The notes below the pieces were generated by a model. It was not told the origin of the DNA and did not search any database. It was given only the letters and a program-made list of their open reading frames with translations. DNA of 20,311 bases from a virus. The stretch spans positions 1-20,311 of the IMG/VR virus record IMGVR_UViG_3300009370_000214. One strand, given 5' to 3'. A program made the position numbers and the translations under genes. Of the stretch, positions 12,753-20,297 are shown one piece after another. Position 1 is the first letter of the stretch, and each line of letters starts with the position of its first letter.

Positions 12753-15686
12753 TTATACCGATTTTATGCCAATCTTTTTTATCTTTGATTCAGACTTAAG
12801 GTGTTTTCTTGACGCATCGTTGATTTTTATTGCGCGTTCGTATTCTTCATAGTTTAGCCGCTTCTTATCATCCGAGTAATAGGTGTCAATTGCTGCCTCT
12901 AAGTCGGCGGTTCTTTCCGCGAGGGACAACTTATTCCAGTCCTCTCGGGACTCCCCGACGATCCCAGCTTTATTGACTAGATCATATATCTCTTGCTCCC
13001 CTAACGAAGTTGTCTGAGATTCTTCTTTACTTGTAGTAGGTTTTTGTGGAGCTTTTGATGCTACAGGACAATCGTCTTTCTTTTTCTCCTCTTTCTTTTT
13101 CCTTAGTCGATAATTCTTACTCATGTTCGGTGTTTGCAATAGATCATCAACTATGTAATCAGAAATTCTATGATGAACATGACTTTTAAGTATCTTTGTT
13201 TCTTTCTTCTCTGCCTCTTTCTTTTTGTTTTCTGCGATTTTTTGACCAGAAACAACATTTACGGCACTGACTGATGTATAATATTCTCCCGGAGATACAT
13301 TGTCAGAAACACGATTAATCTCATAATAACCCAACAAACCTGGATCGTCTTCCTTTCTAATTCCCAACGGATTATTAGCAATGACAAAATAAGCTCCATT
13401 GGAAAATAGATTATTCCCCATCATTCTCGCATCACCTTTATAGTTGTATTTCAAAAAGGGCATCATTCCGTCTGATCCTTTATCTCTCAGAATGGCATTT
13501 CGAAGATATTCGTCATCTTCGTAATTAAAGTCAATTGTCTGAAGTATACCACGATCCTCTCCAATCGTCAAATGATACATACCATCATCGTGATCCTCCG
13601 ATCGATTAAAGGCTCTATTAGACAGGTCACCAAAAAACAAATTATTTTCCATTTCAGAGAGTTCATCTGGAGCTTTCTGGCTATAATAAATAAATGGAAC
13701 TTTGTCATCACTTTTACTACTTTTTATTTCCTCTACCAATTTATTTACAATTGTTTGATTTATTAATTTGGGATCTGATTGCTTCTTTGCGGTGTCGCTA
13801 AAAAGTTCTTTAACGTTTTTATACCTAGCATTATAGAAGTATGGTTGTATCATACCTTGGTTAGTATTGGGTTGGTATCCCGTGTTATAGCTGTATAAAA
13901 CACGAGGAACTAAGTTATTCATAACCGAATCCATAAACTCCCCTAGTGTTAGTTTAGTCCTCTCTTTATTAATAAGCTCATCATAAAACCAGCGTTGGAA
14001 GACACCAACTTCTACCAGAATGTCCCCTATATTGACCCAATAGTCTTTACCTAAACTCCTGGTTATCATATTCCCCAAGCAAATAATCGGCATTTTCTCT
14101 TGTTTCTTTTTGCTTGCTCTAGAACATGCCCAATCAATTAACGCTTTCAATGGAAAGAAAAAGAAATTGCCAAACGCCTTCTTTTCTTCGCTATTTGTTA
14201 GTGCGGCAAGAATTTTATCTAATTCCTTCTCCATACTACTGACTGATTTACCCTTCTTTTTCTCGTCGATAAATTCTACGCCTTCTTTTATTTTCTTTAA
14301 GTCTACCTTCAGTGGTTTGTCCACACGGATGTAACCTTTCAGGGGATCGGACACGCGTTTGTCGCCGTCCTTTAATTTAACTGGTCCAAAACCCGTCCTT
14401 GTGACTTGCCTAATACCTATTTTAAGTCGAGGGGTCTTAGTTTCTGAAAGGAAGACTGTTTGAAAAACCTGCTTATTATCCATCATCTCGTTTAAAGCCG
14501 ATCGAGAAGTTTCTACTATAACTTTCTTTTTGATTTTAGAAATTTCTCTCTTCAATTTCTTTATTTCTTTGTTTTTGTCTTTCTGCATACACAACTCTTT
14601 CTCATCTGTAGTTTTTGATTCGCTGCCGCTGCATTTTAAATAAGTTCTTAACAATTTTCTCTTTTCTTTTAGATCTTTATACTTTTGTTTTACTTCGTCG
14701 TCTTGTATTTTAGAGATTTGAATTTCATTATCAAGACCAACAATGTCGTTTTGTTCTTCATCAACATCAGTAGTATTTTTATACATCAACTCTTCTGGGG
14801 TGCCGATATAGCGAACCGATAAGTCAATTTCTCCCGTTTGAGTAAAACTAAAGTCATGTTTAAACCAAGATAATGCAAAAGATTTCCTCTCTCGTCTTTG
14901 TACTATTTCTTTTATTTCATTTGGGATCAAGTCGAATGGCGTACTGTCTGCTATTTTCCAGCCATACTCTATATTCAATCTTTCCTCTGGAATTATCACT
15001 TCTTTGCCGTCGCGGCATTCTGTTGTCTGACCTCCCAAGTTTTTAATTAATTTAATATAATCTCTATCTGTTGTTCCCCGCAACGGATCAATGTGGTGTC
15101 CGTTTATAAATGTTTTCATACTACTAAAAAAGAAATCAATAGTAAAATAATAAGATTGCGAAGCTCCCCTATGCTCAAGATGTCTTTCCATCGACATCTT
15201 TTTTATTCCAGCAGAAGCTCCACGCGTAAATGAACTATTCAAGATTGGATTAATATCAGTAAAAGTTTTAAAAATAATATCTTTTTCTTCCCACTTGCTA
15301 CGATTTTTTCTACCTTCTGAGGCTGGTGGTCTTGTTTTGGTGAATATCCTCATATAAGGTGTGAATGCAGATGCTTGAGCAGGAGTTATATTCATCAAGA
15401 AGTTGACGTATTTCTTTTTTTCTAGCCACTCAGTGTTAGAGCCATAAACAGGAGCGTATTGCAATAGATTTAATTCTGCCCACCCTTTCCATGGTTTTGA
15501 AACTTTTTGTATTTCTTCTAAAAGTTTGTGTTTTAAATCCGGGTGGAGCTTAAAAACTCTCGATTTTGTGCTGTTGTTGTAAAGATTTTGTAAAAGAGTT
15601 TCATTGCCATCAGCGCGAAGTTGTGCCAACAACATATCTGTTAGCCACCCTTGGGGAGATAAATCGTATGGTAGAAAAAATTCCAT
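12753..15686 (-). CDS. Large probable baseplate protein (977 aa)
   Basis: This is the largest gene here and I do not recognise its family with certainty. The N-terminal 300 residues are mixed alpha/beta (L-S-P-Q-G-W-L-T-D near the start, F-Y-F-type strands around 170-200, a beta-rich D-F-S-F-T-Q-T-G-E-I-D-L-S segment at about 268-280). A highly charged coiled-coil-like region covers about 305-395, with C352 and C366 flanking an insertion. A long globular middle follows. L-G-Y-Y-E-I-N-R-V-S-D-N-V-S-P-G-E-Y-Y-T-S-V-S-type sequence at 785-808 resembles the end of baseplate-hub proteins, and a lysine-rich low-complexity stretch covers 815-890. Position after the gp53-like gene supports a baseplate role. 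A hub (gp27-like) role is a guess from the 785-808 segment. Confidence 0.75.
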   Translation of the reverse strand: MEFFLPYDLSPQGWLTDMLLAQLRADGNETLLQNLYNNSTKSRVFKLHPDLKHKLLEEIQKVSKPWKGWAELNLLQYAPVYGSNTEWLEKKKYVNFLMNITPAQASAFTPYMRIFTKTRPPASEGRKNRSKWEEKDIIFKTFTDINPILNSSFTRGASAGIKKMSMERHLEHRGASQSYYFTIDFFFSSMKTFINGHHIDPLRGTTDRDYIKLIKNLGGQTTECRDGKEVIIPEERLNIEYGWKIADSTPFDLIPNEIKEIVQRRERKSFALSWFKHDFSFTQTGEIDLSVRYIGTPEELMYKNTTDVDEEQNDIVGLDNEIQISKIQDDEVKQKYKDLKEKRKLLRTYLKCSGSESKTTDEKELCMQKDKNKEIKKLKREISKIKKKVIVETSRSALNEMMDNKQVFQTVFLSETKTPRLKIGIRQVTRTGFGPVKLKDGDKRVSDPLKGYIRVDKPLKVDLKKIKEGVEFIDEKKKGKSVSSMEKELDKILAALTNSEEKKAFGNFFFFPLKALIDWACSRASKKKQEKMPIICLGNMITRSLGKDYWVNIGDILVEVGVFQRWFYDELINKERTKLTLGEFMDSVMNNLVPRVLYSYNTGYQPNTNQGMIQPYFYNARYKNVKELFSDTAKKQSDPKLINQTIVNKLVEEIKSSKSDDKVPFIYYSQKAPDELSEMENNLFFGDLSNRAFNRSEDHDDGMYHLTIGEDRGILQTIDFNYEDDEYLRNAILRDKGSDGMMPFLKYNYKGDARMMGNNLFSNGAYFVIANNPLGIRKEDDPGLLGYYEINRVSDNVSPGEYYTSVSAVNVVSGQKIAENKKKEAEKKETKILKSHVHHRISDYIVDDLLQTPNMSKNYRLRKKKEEKKKDDCPVASKAPQKPTTSKEESQTTSLGEQEIYDLVNKAGIVGESREDWNKLSLAERTADLEAAIDTYYSDDKKRLNYEEYERAIKINDASRKHLKSESKIKKIGIKSV

Positions 15687-15688
15687 TA

Positions 15689-16036
15689 TTATAATCCATA
15701 TGCGTCTAAAACATTATTCAAAGGCAGAGGGATTTTAACTAAATCACCCAAACTAACATGTTGCTCGGTAGGCTTTTTGTTAAATTGAGCTATAACCCAC
15801 CAATACTTTGAGTCACCATAATAATGATGTGCTAGTTTGTAATATCTATCGCCAAGCTTCCAAATGTGATTGGCATAATTAAGTTTTTTCATCTCATCTA
15901 TAGAAGGGTATTCCAATTCTTGTGTTTCTAAATGCGGGAATGATTGGCGTCCTTCAAATTTATCTTTAAATTGTTTTTTATAATCTGCGTCCTGGTTTTG
16001 TATTATTTTTAAATCCTGGTATCTGGAAATCGCCAT
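15689..16036 (-). CDS. gp53/LysM-like baseplate wedge protein
   Basis: Small (115 residues) baseplate protein. Its C-terminal half carries a LysM-like segment: I-W-K-L-G-D-R-Y-Y-K-L-A at about 58-69, then Y-Y-G-D-S-K-Y-W-W-V-I-A-Q-F-N near 72-86, and finally G-D-L-V-K-I-P at about 97-103. This 'need to reside, wait, GD-x-hydrophobic-x-IP' layout is typical of T4 gp53 and of LysM-bearing baseplate proteins such as XkdP. LysM in this setting helps join wedge subunits rather than necessarily binding cell wall. GGAGG lies upstream of the ATG, overlapping the end of the preceding gene. The order gp48/54-like, then gp53-like, agrees with a T4-type tail module. Confidence 0.78.
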   Translation of the reverse strand: MAISRYQDLKIIQNQDADYKKQFKDKFEGRQSFPHLETQELEYPSIDEMKKLNYANHIWKLGDRYYKLAHHYYGDSKYWWVIAQFNKKPTEQHVSLGDLVKIPLPLNNVLDAYGL

Positions 16037-16040
16037 GTTA

Positions 16041-16880
16041 TTATCCTCCTAAGATTTCATCTTCTGTTATTTCTGCGCCGAGACCGACGCTGCTGTCCAT
16101 TTTAAGCTCTCTCTTAGATAAAACCGTATCATAAGGATAGTTTTCATTACCCAAGAATTTGTCTGCTGAAATTACCGAATCAAATCCAACCGTATGCTCG
16201 TGCAGAGGTGTAAATGTAATTGAAAATCCCAACGCCCTGGGGAACAACTTATCTTGTCCTAAGAACACTCCCCTCTCTCTGATCCCAAAATCAGATTGAA
16301 ACGAAGTTATATAACCCAACAATCCTTTATTGGGATTTTCATGGCTTGTAATTAAGTTGGCAAATTTGACCCTAATCAATGGAGGACTATCTAAAACTAA
16401 TGCTCCTGTGTTTAGTTTTTCATATCCAGGATACATATTCTTGATCAGCTTATTGAGTTTTTTAAGATTTTCATTTGAATCTGCGGCGTTAAAACAGGGA
16501 ATTAAAACTCCTATCTGTACAGAACGAGTAGTAGATTTATAAACAGGGATTGGATCCGAACGACCAAACACTTCTACACCACTGAAATTTGGAGTAAAGT
16601 TGTCAGAAAAAGTTTGAATATAAGCTGGAAATGCTATTCTATTTGAAAGGGTTCCAGCCTGTGTTGTGGGAAATTCAAACATTAAATCCGAGAACGGCAG
16701 TCTTGTTCTAACGGCTACTTCTGCTGGATCTGTTGTTTGCAAATTTGGGTCTGGTGTATCTTCATAATAGTTTGCAGTTTCAACCGTACCCTCTACCGCA
16801 TTTCTTGCAATAGAAGAATATTTCTTAACTATTTTTCCATATTTATCTATTGTTCCTAGTGTATCATCTAACCAACTCAT
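16041..16880 (-). CDS. gp48/gp54-like tail tube cap or initiator protein
   Basis: Probable protein joining baseplate hub to tail tube. In the 279 residues I recognise a pattern of T4-like tube cap/initiator proteins. R-I-A-F-P-A-Y-I-Q-T-F-S-D-N-F lies at about 81-95, then G-R-S-D-P-I-P-V-Y-K-S-T-T-R-S-V-Q-I at about 106-123. P-P-L-I-R-V-K-F-A-N-L-I follows near 166-177, and F-T-P-L-H-E-H-T-V-G-F-D lies near 228-239. The protein is rich in beta-strand-like sequence with no membrane segment. It sits directly after the tape measure, as gp48 and gp54 follow gp29 in T4. I cannot decide between gp48 and gp54 without alignment. Its ribosome site is weak (GGGGGA at long spacing). Confidence 0.7.
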   Translation of the reverse strand: MSWLDDTLGTIDKYGKIVKKYSSIARNAVEGTVETANYYEDTPDPNLQTTDPAEVAVRTRLPFSDLMFEFPTTQAGTLSNRIAFPAYIQTFSDNFTPNFSGVEVFGRSDPIPVYKSTTRSVQIGVLIPCFNAADSNENLKKLNKLIKNMYPGYEKLNTGALVLDSPPLIRVKFANLITSHENPNKGLLGYITSFQSDFGIRERGVFLGQDKLFPRALGFSITFTPLHEHTVGFDSVISADKFLGNENYPYDTVLSKRELKMDSSVGLGAEITEDEILGG

Positions 16881-16888
16881 TTATTATT

Positions 16889-18190
16889 TTATCCCCCGAC
16901 CTTCGTCATCGCTGTTGCCAACTTTGCTTGACTAGCCACGAGCTTATCGTTGTGTGCCTCTGCTCTTTTCATCAAGGTAGCTACAACATCAGACATCTCC
17001 TTGTGAAATTTCGTAGTTCTGAGGCCGGTTGCAGACTTCTCTGCTAGTTCATCTAACTTGGTAGCAACAAGTTGATAGATTTTACTAACTTCGGTAGTAG
17101 TTACTGCTTTAAATGCTGCAACAAATTCTGGAGCTGTGACACCAACTGCCTTGGCTGCTGTTCTCGTTAGGGCTTTATAAACGGCATCTTCTAGCGCGTC
17201 TGCTTGTTCCACCATGGTGGTTGCTCTTCTTGCTGCGGCGAATTCTCTACCAGCAGAAATTCCTGTTACCCTGCCTGCTAAAAGATCTCCCTCACCCATC
17301 ACCTGTCCAGGTTTATATTGCATCAGTTTTCTCATTTGTACCGAATCAATACCCAAAGAGTCTCGAAGCGATCTCATATATAAACGTTGTGCCCTAGGGT
17401 TAGATCTCCTGATGCGTGGCATAACTCGTTGAATTGCTGATGCTATGTAGTTCATCCTTTCGGGATAGTCTAGTGCTGATGCCTTTACAGAGTCGAAACT
17501 CCCCCCTAGTGCTGTCAAGGTAGCGTTCAGTTTTGCTCCCACTTTTTGTCCACCATCAATAGTCTCGAACTTATCCATAATACCCATAAGACTACCCATT
17601 GTCATTCCCATAGATCTTGCTCGACCTTGGAAGGTGAGCATCTGCTTGGTCATCTCTCCCTGATCTAAAATGTCAAAAAAGTCTTTTGCGCTGCCGTGGA
17701 GTTCCTTAAAAACTCTATTGGCGTCTTGTCCGGTTCTGGCGGCAAAATCGTGAAGAACACGACCGGTCTTTATAACCTGATTGGTAGATGAACCCAAAGC
17801 TGTTTGAAATAAATCTACAAATTCAGTAGTAGTTTCTGTTTGAACTCCCAACTGTTCCCAGATCTTTGTCTGCTGAACCAAGGCACCGGAAGAATCATCA
17901 AAGCCCTTCTTAACACGAGACGATAAATCCTTCGATAACTTATTATAAATCTCATTAGCCTCGCGGGCAGTCATGCCAATTTCTTTATTGGCTTCTGCCA
18001 AAGCCATTAGTCTTTCGTTGGCTTCGTTGGCGAGTTTGGGATTCTGTGCTAGAAGGGAATTGCTCTTACTTAACGCTTGATTAAAACGATCAATCTCGTT
18101 TACCTGTCCCTGGATCGATCGTGCTGCTTCTTTTGCTTTCTTTGCAGCTGCTGCTGCTGCCAGTTCGGCGGCGGTTGGTTTCTTAGCCAT
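16889..18190 (-). CDS. Tail tape measure protein
   Basis: Sets tail length and occupies the tube before DNA ejection. The 433 residues are almost entirely helical. They have an alanine/lysine-rich start (A-A-A-A-A-K-K-A-K-E-A-A), long stretches without proline, and T-A-L-G-G-S-F-D-S-V-K-A-S near 223-235, typical of tape measure cores. No hydrophobic transmembrane block is obvious. At about 1.5 angstroms per residue the length predicts a tail tube of roughly 65 nm, shorter than T4 (gp29, 590 residues). It lies directly downstream of the gp26/gp51 overlap, the usual position of tail assembly chaperones. Its ribosome site GGAAG is in the 3' arm of an 11-bp hairpin. Confidence 0.85.
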   Translation of the reverse strand: MAKKPTAAELAAAAAAKKAKEAARSIQGQVNEIDRFNQALSKSNSLLAQNPKLANEANERLMALAEANKEIGMTAREANEIYNKLSKDLSSRVKKGFDDSSGALVQQTKIWEQLGVQTETTTEFVDLFQTALGSSTNQVIKTGRVLHDFAARTGQDANRVFKELHGSAKDFFDILDQGEMTKQMLTFQGRARSMGMTMGSLMGIMDKFETIDGGQKVGAKLNATLTALGGSFDSVKASALDYPERMNYIASAIQRVMPRIRRSNPRAQRLYMRSLRDSLGIDSVQMRKLMQYKPGQVMGEGDLLAGRVTGISAGREFAAARRATTMVEQADALEDAVYKALTRTAAKAVGVTAPEFVAAFKAVTTTEVSKIYQLVATKLDELAEKSATGLRTTKFHKEMSDVVATLMKRAEAHNDKLVASQAKLATAMTKVGG

Positions 18191-18192
18191 AG

Positions 18193-18236
18193 TTTTTACT
18201 TCCCTCTGTTAGGTAAATAGTTTTTGGAAGTAAAAA
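18193..18236 (-). promoter_or_regulatory. Hairpin sequestering the tape measure ribosome site
   Basis: On the minus strand TTTTTACTTCC (18236-18226) and GGAAGTAAAAA (18203-18193) are perfectly complementary (11 bp) around a 22-base loop. The 3' arm contains the ribosome-binding GGAAG and ends 2 bases before the ATG at 18190. The 5' arm starts at the base after the stop codon of the gp51-position frame. A ribosome terminating there would open the stem, so tape measure translation should be coupled to translation of that frame. Confidence 0.65.
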
Positions 18237-18485
18237 TTATTCTGCTGTCTCGCTAAGTTCTTTATAATAATCTATCGTTTTCTTAATAAACCAATTTCTA
18301 AGCTTAATCGGAAGACAATAAAGCTCTGAGAAACCCCAATTGCCCTTCAACTTCATCATTAAAATTGTATTATAGATCTCGTCGATATACTCACTCGTCA
18401 GGCCAAAAAAACGTGCCCAAGATGGGCACTCCTCCTTCGCAAACCTTATCACACTCTTCGCAGGTGAGTGTGTAGGTGAAATCAA
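18237..18485 (-). CDS. gp51-position frame, probable frameshift extension of the gp26-like gene
   Basis: This frame overlaps the gp26-like gene by 95 bases and continues to the tape measure. As a free-standing gene it would have to start at TTG (18485) or GTG (18452), neither with a convincing ribosome site, and ATG codons come only far downstream. Read as a +1 (or -2) frameshift product at the T7 run 18411-18405, the gp26-like protein loses its last four residues (W-P-D-E) and gains 55. These include G-L-T-S-E-Y-I-D-E-I-Y and an aromatic, helical end (W-F-I-K-K-T-I-D-Y-Y-K-E-L). The new product would be about 322 residues. In T4 gene 51 follows gene 26 here. Tail assembly chaperones of many phages are made by frameshifting just before the tape measure. 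Real coding is likely, but the mode of translation is inferred. Confidence 0.6.
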   Translation of the reverse strand: MISPTHSPAKSVIRFAKEECPSWARFFGLTSEYIDEIYNTILMMKLKGNWGFSELYCLPIKLRNWFIKKTIDYYKELSETAE

Positions 18486-19206
18486 TATCTGGCGTGATTT
18501 CGTTATGAACTTTCTTAATGTACCTTGAGTCAGCGATTGGTAAAGTAGAGATGAAATTACCAGCTGCGATTAAATCATCATTTCCGTTAATTGAAATAAT
18601 CATCTGTCTCAATCTATCAGTTGCTGGGGATTCTGGCAAGTGGTGTCTTGCTTTCTGTTCTGCTTTTTTGCTGATCTCTTTTTCATCTTCTGAGGTTAGG
18701 AGTTTTATTTCTGTGACTGCTTGTGTCTTGGGCAGGGTTATTATAAACGTCCCCTTCTCGGTAAACTCTATTGTATCAACATTAGCTTCTCTTGGTTTTA
18801 CTGTTGATAAATCAACTGCTATCTCGTTCGAATGATAACAACCGTCACATTCAACATTTATTTTATATTCTTCACCATAAGCATTCATTCTCGCATTAAT
18901 AATGATAGCGTTCTTATCGCCCAACAACATCTTGCTTGCTTTAATTCTTTTGTCCACTAATAGACTATCTATCAATTTATCGAAAACAATTCCCTTTTTA
19001 TTATAGGCTGGAGAAGTTAGTATGTCTTCTTCTTTTGTTGTCATAAAAGAGATCTCCACATCTTCCTGATTATGGAGTGGGTGTTCTTCTGGATAAAACT
19101 TTCCTTTTGAAGGTAGTTTTACAAAATCAGTTGGTAGTGAATAGCCTGCTTGTTGTGTTGGGGGTTGTTCGGGAAATTGAATTTTTTTCAAATTGTCATT
19201 TCTCAT
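18391..19206 (-). CDS. T4 gp26-like baseplate/tail assembly protein
   Basis: Member of what I take to be the T4 gp26 baseplate family, 271 residues (T4 208). Visible hallmarks are V-K-L-P-S-K-G-K-F-Y-P at 29-39, I-S-F-M-T-T-K-E-E-D-I-L at 52-63, and F-D-K-L-I-D-S-L at 75-82. Two cysteine knuckles, C120-D-G-C123 and C249-E-E-C252 with C256, suggest zinc ribbons. The C-terminus is G-T-F-F-W-P-D-E. In T4, gp26 is counted as a hub protein but was not located in mature baseplate structures, so an assembly role is plausible. It starts 9 bases after the second tube gene with a GAGG ribosome site. The codons for F266-F267-W are TTT TTT TGG, forming the slippery run discussed for the overlapping frame. 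Confidence 0.78.
   Translation of the reverse strand: MRNDNLKKIQFPEQPPTQQAGYSLPTDFVKLPSKGKFYPEEHPLHNQEDVEISFMTTKEEDILTSPAYNKKGIVFDKLIDSLLVDKRIKASKMLLGDKNAIIINARMNAYGEEYKINVECDGCYHSNEIAVDLSTVKPREANVDTIEFTEKGTFIITLPKTQAVTEIKLLTSEDEKEISKKAEQKARHHLPESPATDRLRQMIISINGNDDLIAAGNFISTLPIADSRYIKKVHNEITPDIDFTYTLTCEECDKVCEGGVPILGTFFWPDE
18405..18429 (-). terminator. Intrinsic-terminator-like hairpin plus T7 inside the gp26-like coding end
   Basis: On the minus strand GTGCCCA (18429-18423), loop TCT, TGGGCAC (18419-18413), one G, then TTTTTTT (18411-18405). A perfect 7-bp GC-rich stem followed by seven T's is a textbook intrinsic terminator shape, yet it lies within coding sequence 12 bases before a stop codon. 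An AAGGAGGAG stretch lies just upstream of and overlapping the stem. The same bases could instead be a frameshift site, or both. Confidence 0.55.
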
Positions 19207-19215
19207 TAATACCTC

Positions 19216-19734
19216 TTATCTTGGTTTATAATCTAGTTCTGCCCAGTCGTATGATAAAGAAACATTGATATCAGTTAAAGCATCTGAATCATAAGTCAAA
19301 TCACTAAACTTAACAGCTGTAATGAATGCTCCGTGTAGTTTCCATTCTTCATAAATTTCACCTTCTGGATCTAACATCTGGATAGTGACGTTTCCTAGAG
19401 ACTCCATTAAAACAGATTTACTTAAATCTTTTAAGAGATTTGTATCAATATCGTTAGGATAGTCGTATGCTCCCCTTGTTAGCTTATCCATTAAAGTTTT
19501 TCCAACAGAGCTTGGAGTCTCCCTAGAAAACACCTCTCTGATAGTAAAGTTAATAGGATTCCATTTAATTTCTGCTGGATGATTGAAGTAATAATTTAAT
19601 AGTTTATAATCTTGTGTGCTTATTGTGTACTCTGGACGAGCTACATTTGTAATATAAGCCGCGTATAAATCATCTATCTTCAGATAAAATCTAAATGCTT
19701 GTTGTAGATCTGTTTGAAAGTTTCGTAGTTCCAT
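19216..19734 (-). CDS. Tail tube protein, gp19-like (second paralogue)
   Basis: Inner tail tube or tube-initiator-type protein, 172 residues (T4 gp19 has 163). Beta-rich, with the hallmark ending W-K-L-H-G-A-F-I-T-A-V-K-F-S-D-L-T-Y-D-S-D-A-L followed by I-N-V-S-L-S-Y-D-W-A (about 131-166), and an earlier P-A-E-I-K-W-N-P-I-N-F-T-I segment near 53-65. These regions line up with the preceding gene, so the two are tandem paralogues. The ATG lies 14 bases after the previous stop with no visible ribosome site, suggesting coupling. One copy may form the tube and the other cap or initiate it, or both may assemble in different tube zones. Confidence 0.82.
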   Translation of the reverse strand: MELRNFQTDLQQAFRFYLKIDDLYAAYITNVARPEYTISTQDYKLLNYYFNHPAEIKWNPINFTIREVFSRETPSSVGKTLMDKLTRGAYDYPNDIDTNLLKDLSKSVLMESLGNVTIQMLDPEGEIYEEWKLHGAFITAVKFSDLTYDSDALTDINVSLSYDWAELDYKPR

Positions 19735-19748
19735 TACAATAGTAATTA

Positions 19749-20297
19749 CTACTCAGCAGAAAAAGTTTCAAGGTTAGCGTAGTCATAAGACAAAGTTACA
19801 GAAATTGACATCAGTTCTTCGCTATCATATCCAACATCATCGTAATTAATGCTTTTAACCCAAGCATTATGCAGGGTCCACTTTTCAACATCTCTGCCGC
19901 TCGAATCAATGGTCTTAATAGCTACATCACCTTTGGTTGCATTAATAGAGTTAAGCTTTGACATACTCAACTTCCATCCTTGGTTTTCAGAAGTCCATGA
20001 AGACGGCACAGCATAACCGGCATCTTCAATAATCTTAAAAAGGACCGGCGCGACGTCGGGATCAATAGGATCTACCAAAGTAATATCGATATCATTCCAC
20101 GAAACTCTACCAGGAAATTTAAATTCATGAGCTAGAAAGTTATGTTTTGCGCCATCAGAGACAGTAACAGTTGGACGTGCAGCTGTTTTTACTACCCACG
20201 CTGGGATGTCCCCGAAAGTCAAAAGAAACTTAAACTTTCTTTTCGGCTCAATATTTGGCGATTGCCATTGTGGTAGGGGTGTTGCTTTTTTACCCAT
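19749..20297 (-). CDS. Tail tube protein, gp19-like (first paralogue)
   Basis: Tail tube protein of 182 residues, beta-rich, with H-E-F-K-F-P-G-R-V-S-W-N-D-I-D-I-T-L at about 57-74. The C-terminal pattern W-T-L-H-N-A-W-V-K-S-I-N-Y-D-D-V-G-Y-D-S-E-E-L followed by I-S-V-T-L-S-Y-D-Y-A (about 140-176) is typical of gp19-type tube subunits. It has a good ribosome site: AGGAG lies 9 bases before the ATG, in the last bases of the window. This copy is the better candidate for the main tube subunit because of its stronger translation signal, which is an inference. Tail sheath and portal genes would be expected upstream, beyond the window. Confidence 0.85.
   Translation of the reverse strand: MGKKATPLPQWQSPNIEPKRKFKFLLTFGDIPAWVVKTAARPTVTVSDGAKHNFLAHEFKFPGRVSWNDIDITLVDPIDPDVAPVLFKIIEDAGYAVPSSWTSENQGWKLSMSKLNSINATKGDVAIKTIDSSGRDVEKWTLHNAWVKSINYDDVGYDSEELMSISVTLSYDYANLETFSAE

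Noticed and set aside
12749-12775. TATAAT between the 977- and 464-residue genes as a promoter
   Set aside because: No -35-like hexamer lies at 16-18 bases. The nearest TTGGCA is only about nine bases upstream, and TAA of the box is the stop codon.
18391-18411. A -1 frameshift at the T7 run, as in lambda G/GT
   Set aside because: The -1 frame reaches a TGA two codons after the run, so it would only truncate the protein. The frame that continues is +1 (equivalently -2).
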